DNA of 64,000 nucleotides from Laetiporus sulphureus 93-53 (Eukaryota > Basidiomycota > Agaricomycetes > Polyporales > Laetiporaceae). Position 1 is the first letter of the stretch. Every line of letters starts with the position of its first letter. Positions 56,116-64,000 of this stretch are shown here, piece after piece. Position numbers and translations under genes: made by a program. The notes below the pieces were generated by a model. That model worked only from the letters and a program-made list of their open reading frames with translations. It made no database searches and was not told where the DNA came from. The stretch covers positions 227,051 through 291,050 of the forward strand of contig NW_024468542.1 of the NCBI RefSeq assembly GCF_001632365.1, in the 5' to 3' direction.

Positions 56116-57545
56116 ATGGCCCACCTATCTGGAGCTCACTACGCGTATCATCAACCGCTAGGCGATGGACGAAAAGCGGCAAGACGCGTACCTATGCAGC
56201 CTTTGTCTCGCCGTCGTCCCGAAAACTCGACAGCAGGTAGCACCCCATATATTCGCGGCAACGCTAACTTGCCACCCGAACCTCCGTCCGCACCAATAAA
56301 TCTGCGCAACGTTAAAGGTGACGGGACTGCCACACGACTACCGCGAAATACGTGGTTGGATGGTTTACCAAGTATCGACAATACACTCATGAACGCTGCT
56401 CCCCACGCAACCACACATAAGAGACGGCCAAGAACGGTCAAACTGTTAGTCAGCCTGACTAGCTACGTCCGTGACATTCTGTGTGCTTCCCTTGTATTAT
56501 GCAGACTCATGGACGAGGCGACAAGCAAGTCGCTTTCCCGCCTGAGCTACTCTCCCCAATCCTAGGGGAGATGAAACTAAGTCAACTTGATGGAGCTGGG
56601 ACCATACGTGGAGATGGAATCATGACCACTATGGCGGAGGACAACAAGGTGCTATCAGTAAGCCATGTCTAAGAATCGCAATGAATATGCTGACCTCCAT
56701 TTAGTTGCCACCAGTCAACCTAGAGGATGAAGACGAGGAGTTGGCTGCGCCATTTAGGCCAGAATCTGATTCAATCCTGCTTTCGCCTTTGGGGCCAAAC
56801 AACGTGGTCTCTATGGCCACGCACAGTGGATCGGAACCTGAGATGAACATATATATTAATAATGGGCGGCTGCATACTGAAGCGGTGAGGTCATCCCATT
56901 TCTTCGAGCTGTCTACTTACAACCGATGGTTTTGCATGCTCAACGGTAGACGAGCCGCACCTCGTTTCGACGAGCCCCATGGCTGAGCGCCACCACACAA
57001 TTGCGTGGCTTGGATAAGAGAAGCGACGGATCGCACCAGCATCAGGCCGGTCAAACAGTGCCGAAAGCTGCTCAGCTGGCTCCAAAAGCAGCAGCTGCAC
57101 TCAACTGGCTCGGCTTGATGAGGGAAGCGATAACAAGGCGACCAAGCCACGCACCAACCGCAGCGGACTCTGTCCACAAGAAGAGCACGGGCCACATACA
57201 AGCGACACCGACACCAATATGCAGGGGTAGTCGCTATCCCTTGCAGCTACCATCAGCCCCCCCCCCCTTCGTTTATCTTCTCGCACCCGATCGCAGGATG
57301 ACGAAAACCGGGACACTGGTCCCACAAGCATATGTCATGAATTAATGGCGAGGAACTCAAGCAGCATATCCGATACTGCTGCAGAACAGGAGGATAGGGA
57401 TGTGGGCCTGTCAGGAACTACCCGAGCGTTCGATAGCTTCGAGGCCGCAGCGGGGAAAATATTGAGCGAAAAAGATGAAGCAGAAAGGGACGCCTTGGAC
57501 CAACTTCTGGTCGCGGTGGGCGATACATATCAATATCAGATGTGA
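56116..57545 (+). pseudogene. Family D copy 4, frame breaks at an 11-C run
   Basis: The exons are 56116-56448, 56505-56657, 56705-56884 and 56950 onward; the first three are in frame and the introns are phase 0. Exons 2 and 3 (51 and 60 codons) match the D plan (52-54 and 59), although the sequence is far from D1-D3; exon 1 keeps MQPLSRRRPE against SMPLSRRS of D2. Exon 4 is open to 57345. At a run of 11 C (57257-57267) the frame one step over becomes the more convincing one. It continues hydrophilic to 57545 (QDDENRDTGPTS, then ILSEKDEAERDALDQLLV). This is either an indel or slippage at the C run. Confidence 0.55.
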
Positions 57546-58300
57546 AAGAATGATCCTTGGCCTATCGCGCAGTGAGAGAAGGACCGGGGCGAGAATGAGG
57601 TGTGTGGGAAAGATCTCAGAAGTTATTGCAACTTGTGCTATGCAAAGAAGTTGGTCAAATTATTATTTTCACACTTTGTCATGTAGTGAATCGTGAATCC
57701 TCACCTTTTAAACATGGACATTCAATTCGCCGTGTGTTCTCGGAAGGCGCATCTCGAGTCTCGTAGTACCTTCAGATGGGGACCTTTGTAATTGGTGAAA
57801 GCAGTGCTGCCAACGATGTGCAAGAGCGGGATCCGAAATGATAGCAGCTATATTGCTACCTCGGGAGGAACTTAATGTCGCGAAGAAAGAGGGAGCCGTG
57901 CGACGCTCGAGGGAATCGCAGCGCTGTCAGCGGCAGGGCGGAGACTTCGGCGGAGACTTCGGCGCTTGAGCAGCGCTATTCGCGGTCATGTGATAATCCA
58001 AGACTCAACGCGACCCGGTTGTGGCGCGCGCCACAGGCATCTCTACTCCAAATTCTCAGACCTTAGTCTTTCTGTAGTGCACACAAATGAGAAGATTTGC
58101 ATATTCATACAATAATTCAAGACCGAAAAATGTTTCAGGTCGCCTCTGTTCCGCCTAAAACTATTTTTCTCGTGGGGTTACTTGGCAAGCTTGCGGCGAT
58201 CATTGTCCTCTCGCCTGTTGAAGCAATCATCGCTCGCGTCGACGTACTCCAATGGTACGGCCAGATGCTCAAGCGGCCTTGCAATAGAACATAAAACTAG
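57546..58300. repeat. Second copy of the 54.8-kb segment
   Basis: It pairs with 54830-55650. The region at 57975-58050 keeps GCTATTCGCGGTCATGTGATAATCC and the CGCGCGCCACA dyad. No coding frame is conserved between the copies. Confidence 0.5.
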
Positions 58301-59016
58301 AGAACGCCACCTACACCGTAACATAATTCGTGACCTGCAGAAGGTGACGGAACATGTTGTCCTTCAATCTCGCAGAATACAGGAGAAAGCTAGTATCATA
58401 CAGCTAAGGAGTATCTCATAGAGGATACTAGTGGACATGGCATCTTGATTGCCGCGGTGGAGTCTGGCACAAATAAGTGAGTCAGTGGAAGAGGAGGAAT
58501 AATTTTGCATGCACGAACTCACGAGTCTCGCGCAAAGCGCACTGACCGTCTACGGACATCCCAGTGTTCACTCAGTATTTTGATAAGAGTCATAGGGAAA
58601 CTAGTGGGAGGCCACCGGTGCCCACCAATGATAAGGGAGCGAACAGTAGATCAATGCGGACCACTTGAACATCCTTAAATCATGTATTAACGGAAGCAGG
58701 TTCTTCTCCACCGTTGCAGTCTCAAGCACCTGCCAAGCGGGCTGGGACGCACGGCATGACTGCCTAATGCAGAGAAGAGTCAACAATCAGGCCGCCGCTG
58801 AGTTTACGTAATGCGTCGCCACTCCCAAAACACAGACAATCAGCGCGCCTGCACACTGCTCTCGCCTTTGTCCTCAACCACTACGAGCGACGTCCTAAAT
58901 CCCCTTTCAGAGCCTAATATTGACCCACCAACATTTTCGTCGCGTAGTGTGCGTGGCAGCGTGCAGCTTGACTTATGTCTCATATGCTTATCTTGTTGTT
59001 CTTTTCCATTTCCAGT
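58301..59016. other. Spacer and G2 promoter
   Basis: At 58811-58845, ATGCGTCGCCACTCCC and ATCAGCGCGCC resemble, weakly, the half-site and the box seen before other genes. Confidence 0.35.
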
Positions 59017-60125
59017 ATGTCCCTCTTCAGATCTACTGTGACCGCCATGAAGCGCGCCATACGTCGACTTCGTCGCCGTCCACGCGTCGCTCGAGTGAAT
59101 CTCCAGGAATCATCCACAATCACGCAGGTTTTCAAGCCTATGAGTACACAAACGAACACGATCGAGAACGATCACCTCGGAAGTCAGGTAAACGTCAACC
59201 AGTCCGTAGCCGCCTGTGTGCTCACCATGCACATTCCCAAGCTCGGTCAAGCTGGACACCACTTCAGTGCGTACGGCAACGCTGTTGTTGACAATAACTC
59301 TGCGGTGTCCGTAAGGAACGGTTCGAAACGGGGCAGCAGAGAGGGAACACCCATGGAGGACGAGGGCGAGGACCCGATGGTGAGCCTTCAGTGCTGAATG
59401 AATCCAACAATATGCACATACCGATGTGGAATCCAGAGTGATCAAATATCATTGACCATAGCGTCGTCATCGGGAAGCAGCTCCAGCACTAGCGTTGCCA
59501 GTCGTCAGTTAGAGCACGTACAACTGGCTTATGACTTCATGGCCGCATATTCGATCGTGGAACAGAGGCGGGTTGCAATCGAGCATGCTAGGCAGGAGAG
59601 GGCTCGGGGTATCATTGGCAGCTTCTTCTCCAGGAACTGAACTCAACGACGAACCGAAAACGGAGGTGAGTTCTATGCGATCTTGGCCATCGCATGACGT
59701 TAACATCTTCCGTCCAGAGCTGTGTTATTTTTCGTTTCAATGATTTTGCGATTCCTGATCGAGTGACTCCGCGACATGTGGTGATCAGCGATAACTTGTA
59801 TAGAGAGAGTATTCAACTACATAGTCTCATATTCGCTAAGAGACAGGATCTTACAAATCAAGCCGACAGGCTGGGTCTTATGAGATGGAAGACCTATAGA
59901 GTGACGGCGGCAGCACGACCTCCCAGTGTCGAGACCATTATCAAAGTATGCACTAAAATCCATGCAACGGTCAAACTCTCGGCCTACGAGATAGAACAGA
60001 GAGACTCACAGTGTAACCTACTATACACACAACCTTATTGGCTAGTGCGTAACCGTGACCAGCTTCTCACTGCCACTTGTGAGCCTCGCATGCCAAAGTC
60101 TACTTCTGAGGGGGGTACCTTTTGA
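59017..60125 (+). pseudogene. Family G copy 2, frame lost in exon 3
   Basis: The exons are 59017-59187, 59242-59379, 59437-59665 and 59718-60125. Exon 1 starts MSLFRSTVTAMKRAIRRLRR, strongly basic. Exon 3 as bounded by good splice sites is 229 bp, not a multiple of three. The first frame ends at 59640 (GSFFSRN), while the frame joining exon 4 enters from SSPGTELNDEPKTE. Exon 4 is open for 135 codons. Either one base has been gained or two lost, or exon 3 hides another intron. A 170-aa product ending at 59640 is the alternative. Confidence 0.55.
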
Positions 60126-60266
60126 CAACCGCCACCTTAGAGTGTTCAGGCACTCTTGGAAACAACGACAATTGTATGAGGGGTAGAACACGAGGCAGCG
60201 GCAACGTTGATGTGATATGTGAAAGAAATGAATGAGGGCTTGGTCCGAGTGGCAGCGAGCGCCTGC

Positions 60267-60276
60267 ATAAGCGCGC
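60267..60276 (+). promoter_or_regulatory. TARGCGCYC-like box before C4
   Basis: ATAAGCGCGC lies between GAGTGGCAGCGAGCGCC and GTACCAACCGCGCCGCTCGC, 230 bp before the ATG. Confidence 0.45.
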
Positions 60277-60496
60277 GATATGGGTACCAACCGCGCCGCT
60301 CGCTGCTACTTACCCTGCACACTTGTTCCCAACCAGACAAGTATCAGACACCCATCCTCCCTCGTTCTATTCATCGCACACTACTCACCAAACATCAATA
60401 CATCTCAGTACGCGTCTTCTGTGCAAGTTTTGTCTCTGTTCTTCACCTTCGTCTTGTCTACCTCTCGTCGCGACTCTCCTCTAATTGAAGACGGCC

Positions 60497-61554
60497 ATGT
60501 TCGGATTACTCAAGAAGCTTAAAAAAGCAGTCAAGACAAGGATACCTTATATCTTGCTTATTATACAGCCCCATCCGGAACTCTCAGAAGCGGTTTGCGG
60601 TCATCAAGCCATTCCCTACAGCCACAAATTCACCACTGTTGTAAGATCACAAGAAATTACGGACGCGTCAGACGAGGAGGGTCAAACTGTGAGTCAGCCG
60701 AAAATCACGTCCGTAATTACTTGTGTGCTCACCACGGAATCCTCGGCGATCTGGTACCGCTGCCACAGGGAACTTTCGGCACCATGGAGGACGATGAGGT
60801 GGACTGGAGCCGACTGGTTGACTTCAACAGGAGCGGGTCCAACTTCTACGGAATGGTAAACTTGATGATTAATGAACATCATGATCTACACAACTCATAT
60901 CGTCACTAGTTCAACGGTCATCCGGTGCAAATTTATCCCCCACCGATCGAATTGATGCGTCGATTGCCTCGCGGTCGCGAGATGGTAGATGCATTCTTTC
61001 TCGAAAAGGACAGCGACGAAGGGGCGAGTTGGGATGGGGAAGGCGCAACCAGTGGAGTAGAACCTGGGCATATGTCGGAGGCGGTGAGTGGCATGAATCA
61101 TACAACGAAGGAATGACAGCTCACTAAGTCTTCCTCATAGGAGCGGGTAACTGTGTACTCTGACACGTCATCCACTGCTGACTGGGAGCGTGAATACCGT
61201 GAGGGAGTGCACAACTCGGGCCGGCGCACCTCGCGGTGGGCCACCCTATCGCAACAATCCCCATCGCCTACATCCGGTCTGCTGTTCGAGACGGACAACC
61301 CAGGACAATCCGACCGCCACGAGCAAGCGGATGAGACCGGCCGCTGCAGCTTGTCCATGATTTCTAAGCTTTCATTGCAATCTCTGGTCCAGCTTCCCAT
61401 GATACCTCGCGGCGTGGACCTGAATGCGGTGGATCCCGATATCCTCGGATTAGCCATGGAAGTTCTGAGCAGGGTGCAGGACTTTCAGGAGGAGATCTCG
61501 GAGGATGGCAGAAAGGATGTCCAGATGCCTTCGCAGCCAAAGGTTGCGATGTAA
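60497..61554 (+). CDS. Family C protein 4, 288 aa, unknown function
   Basis: The exons are 60497-60688, 60769-60855, 60910-61083 and 61141-61554; all are in frame with phase-0 introns. It starts MFGLLKKLKKAVKTRIPYIL, a textbook basic amphipathic helix, and then QPHPELSEAVCGH. Exon 1 ends SDEEGQT. Exon 2 ends GSNFYGM, like FYCM/FYSM in the other C genes. Exon 3 starts at a GHPVQIYPPPIELMRRL motif homologous to KIHPPPFEILRQL in C2/C3. Exon 4 keeps a DWEREYREG motif and the late acidic helix (DPDILGLAMEVLSRVQ). It is intact, more than 25 kb from the other C genes, and therefore an old duplicate. No signal peptide is seen. Confidence 0.8.
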
Positions 61555-61827
61555 GCACCTGGCACGGCGTAGACGGACGGAATTGACATGTATATAGGTG
61601 AGGATAGTCTCGTGGAGATGGAGAGCAGGGAGGGTGCAAAGACACCTCGGATGGACTCGTAGTAGCTAGACAAATGTGCAAGGGACTGTATTCAACTACA
61701 CGTCCATTAACAATGTTGTAACGCACCGGCATAGTTCAGGCTAAGGCTTCTGACGATAAGACCATATCGCGGGATGTTTTTAGGCTCCGTCGGCCGTGGC
61801 CACTCGGCGGCCAAAGTGACATGTGAG
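61555..61827. other. Spacer
   Basis: The H promoter begins at about 61794 with CCGTGGCCACTCGGCGGCCAAAGTG. Confidence 0.45.
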
Positions 61828-61837
61828 AATAAGCGCT
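61828..61837 (+). promoter_or_regulatory. TARGCGCYC box before H
   Basis: AATAAGCGCT is 192 bp before the ATG, followed by TTGAACACGACGCG. Confidence 0.5.
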
Positions 61838-62019
61838 TGAACACGACGCGTCCCTCTTGCTCCCTCCATCACTCCCCTTCCCCACATCCCACTCCAGCTA
61901 ATTCTGTAGCGTGTAACGTTCGATACCTGTCGACTTCAGTAGGCAGGCTCTCAGATTCAACGGACTGCTGACCTATTCTGACGGGCCATTAAGCTTTACC
62001 ACGTCTAACAGTCGCAACG

Positions 62020-63100
62020 ATGAGTAACTCCAGCCACGTTGGTGGTTATTCCATAGTGTACATGCGACATTTGCTCGAGGAAAATGGACGTCGCTATGGT
62101 AATACGGATCATCTCCACCGGCGGTTCATGGAGGTCGTCGGTAGTCCCAGGAGACCGCCCCCTCGTATAGTGTTACCGAAAAGGAAGGACAAAAGGTTGC
62201 TGGTCCAGTCCGAACGGTCGGTGAGTGCGCTGTCATGGACGTCCATCGTGTCTTCCGTGCTTATGAGTGCCAACTCACCATGTATTAGAAAGATAGCAAT
62301 GCGATGAAGTCGAACCATGGCGTGCGGCCGTCACTTGCTGTCGAGACGGAGCCTGAAGGAGGCATGCCAAAACCCAGGAGTGAAGAAGATGTTATGGATG
62401 GTAAACGCAGGCACAGTCACATGGTAAGTCACTCAGGTACATGAAAGCTCAATGACGTACTATCTTACATTATGCGACCAATGTAGGAGCAGAACACCGC
62501 GTATCCAGGGCCTGCAAAGTCCGGTACAGCTGCTGACCCCGAGGTCGGCTTGGATGCCATCGCGAATGGCACATGGACTGATGAAATGGGCGCCTTGCGC
62601 GAGCGCCGTCAAGAGGGACGGTTGACTGACATAGAGGTAAGTGGAAACGCGGAGTACAACATCGAAAGTTGCTCGCTCACCCATGAAATCCGCAGGATGA
62701 TGAATCAAACTCGAGCGATGCCGAAACTGACTTGTCAGACACGCTGTCGGAGTCACCCATTGAAGAGGGACTTGAAAGCTCGTCCAAGAGAGAGTTTGCT
62801 GATGCATTCGCCGAGGACATTGACATGAATGGTCTAGATGATAATGTGCCAAGGAAGAAAATGAGGGCCGAAGCAGCATTTGGTGGTCATGACGAACAAT
62901 CGGCCCTTCCGAACTTCGAAGCCAGCAGATTTTCTGGGTGCGTCTGCTGCGTTCTTATCGAGCGAGCGATATGCCTGACCTTTGATATTAGCCACGTTCC
63001 TGTTGCCCGACGCGAGCACGTCATAGGATCTACCTCTACTTCATCGCCGGTGCGATCTGACCTTGAGCTGCCATCGCGAGATGCAAGCCGTACATTGTAG
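62020..63100 (+). CDS. Family H protein, 296 aa, unknown function
   Basis: The exons are 62020-62220, 62289-62423, 62487-62636 and 62696-63100; all divide by three with phase-0 introns. It starts MSNSSHVGGYSIVYMRHLLE and has a basic middle (PRRPPPRIVLPKRKDKR). Exon 4 begins strongly acidic (DDESNSSDAETDLSDTLSES). Intron 1 is longer (68 bp) but has GTGAGTGCGC and CCAACTCACCATG. A possible additional intron in exon 4 (62938-62989) would shift the frame, so I left it unspliced. The basic patch followed by an acidic domain is reminiscent of nuclear proteins, but no domain is recognised. It is the only H member in the window. Confidence 0.68.
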
Positions 63101-63470
63101 ACGAATTAGATGCGAGATGAACTCATTTCTTCAACTCCCCGAAACAGATGGTGTGCTGTGGGAGGATTATCACTGGCTCGGACTCAAGAAAATGACGTGT
63201 TGAGCGAAACGGACAGTTGCCTGAGTGAGGAGGCGCAGTTTTGAAGGTCAGGAAGTTGACGGATAGCTGGTGACGTTTTGAAAGGCTGGTTGAATAGGAA
63301 CAAGTTGCTCTTCGTGGTTTGTCTTTGAATATTGACTATAGACTGATGCTCACCTTCGAAGTCGACACGGATATGCTCGTTCAGGTATAGCTGCCAAGAC
63401 CTTGTCTTCACAATCTGGTAACACAGGTCTATAGAAAGGATCCCATTACGGAGAATAGCATCAACCGTCA
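63101..63470 (-). CDS. Possible 5' end of a minus-strand gene
   Basis: A minus-strand exon starts at 63471 with MTVDAILRNGILSIDLCYQI and meets a good donor, GAAG/GTGAGCATC, at about 63354 after LNEHIRVDFEG. No following exon could be fixed, and no paralogue is present. Low confidence. Confidence 0.3.
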
Positions 63471-63471
63471 T

Positions 63472-64000
63472 TGAGCACGCAAGATCATCCAGTTGGCAAA
63501 GTCTGTGCCTCCGTGAGCGTCAATACCTGCAGCGAAGTTGTGAGTCACATATTGTGGCGACCAATCAGATGGCTAGATTCCAGTTGCGGCGTTGACGTGG
63601 TTCATCACTCAGCGGCTGTCGTGAATCGCAGGCCGCACGACTTCCGCTCAAGCAAGCAAAAGGTGCTCTGATGAGCTTGTGAAATCATATTTTCATAAAG
63701 AAAACAAATTCATAGCAGAACCCGCTTGAGGCCACCGGGGCCATCATCTTAGCCGTATACTACTACACCGCCTTCGACAGACGGATCTATTCCAAAATCT
63801 ACGACTGCTCGCGCGTGGCTAGTACCAAGTCCCGACGCAAAGTCAGAATTTTATACTCAAAGATAGAATGAGTGAAAGTACCGTCTTAGGCAAGACAATA
63901 GCCGTTGCCCTCTGAGCGGTCAGAAAGACAAGTTCAGAGAACTATCATCCATAGCCTATAGGAAATATATAAGAGACAATAAAGACCTCCCAGAAGGGAC
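63472..64000. other. Window end, relics only
   Basis: GTGAGCGTCAATACC and TGTGGCGACCAATCAG (63553-63568) repeat the element of the X units at 29.6 and 36.7 kb, followed by GGTTCATCACT. Near 63735-63870 a plus-strand frame (AVYYYTAFDRRIYSKIYDCS) looks coding but is too short to place. Confidence 0.35.

Noticed and set aside
2444..62288. Mobile introner elements as the source of the first introns
   Set aside because: The shared text is limited to boxes at equivalent positions in related gene plans rather than near-identical whole introns at unrelated sites. Common descent is simpler, though a genome-wide scan could revive the idea.
21903..63100. Mating pheromone precursors or receptors
   Set aside because: No small frame ending in a CaaX box with a pheromone-like layout and no seven-TM STE3-like protein was found; the multi-TM gene fits DUF6534 instead.
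1..64000. CRISPR arrays, rRNA or tRNA genes
   Set aside because: No regular short repeats with spacers and no rRNA text were seen. I noticed no convincing tRNA T-loop and acceptor pairing, but I could not run a covariance search.
1..64000. Intact retrotransposons or DNA transposons
   Set aside because: No reverse transcriptase, integrase or transposase motif was recognised in any frame; the repeats present are gene-block duplications.

Overview
The window reads as nuclear DNA of a filamentous basidiomycete, probably an agaricomycete. The evidence is dense short introns (mostly 48-65 bp) with GTRAGT-type donors and CTNAC-type branch sites, plus a GMC oxidoreductase and a DUF6534-type membrane protein, both common in that group. 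I could not run searches, so family names beyond those and the short-chain dehydrogenase (SDR) are mine.

Three recognisable genes sit together on the minus strand at 13.0-20.1 kb: an intact 601-aa GMC oxidoreductase, a multi-TM DUF6534-like protein and an intact 326-aa SDR. Everything else on the plus strand is an array of about 20 small genes and gene relics that I do not recognise. I grouped them by sequence: A (2.3, 9.6 kb); B (3.8, 7.3, 11.3); C (5.7, 26.8, 33.8, 60.5); D (21.9, 24.2, 31.0, 56.1); E (41.5, 44.1, 47.9, 49.4, and a relic at 43.2); F (37.9, 39.8); G (52.8, 59.0); H (62.0); I (45.6, 51.1); X (28.1, 35.1).

The protein families look unrelated at first sight, but families A-H share one gene plan. 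They have four exons (three in A), and every intron I could place is phase 0. The first exon is short and often encodes a basic amphipathic start. The first intron carries the same boxes in almost every family: GTRAGTCAGC at the donor and CTGTGYRCTCACC near the acceptor. Most C-H genes also carry a TARGCGCYC box about 75-230 bp before the ATG, next to GAGTGGC/GCCACTC half-sites. This suggests one fast-diverging, co-regulated superfamily.

The array has grown by block duplication: A-B (1.6-4.6 and 9.0-12.6 kb), D-C-X (24-29.9 and 30.8-36.9 kb), E-I (44-46.4 and 49.3-51.7 kb), and a tandem E copy. Several copies are broken by single events (nonsense codons, 1-bp frameshifts, an insertion), the pattern of birth-and-death evolution. 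No member shows an obvious signal peptide. The function is unknown; membrane association through the N-terminal helix and a role in a recognition or conflict process are hypotheses only.
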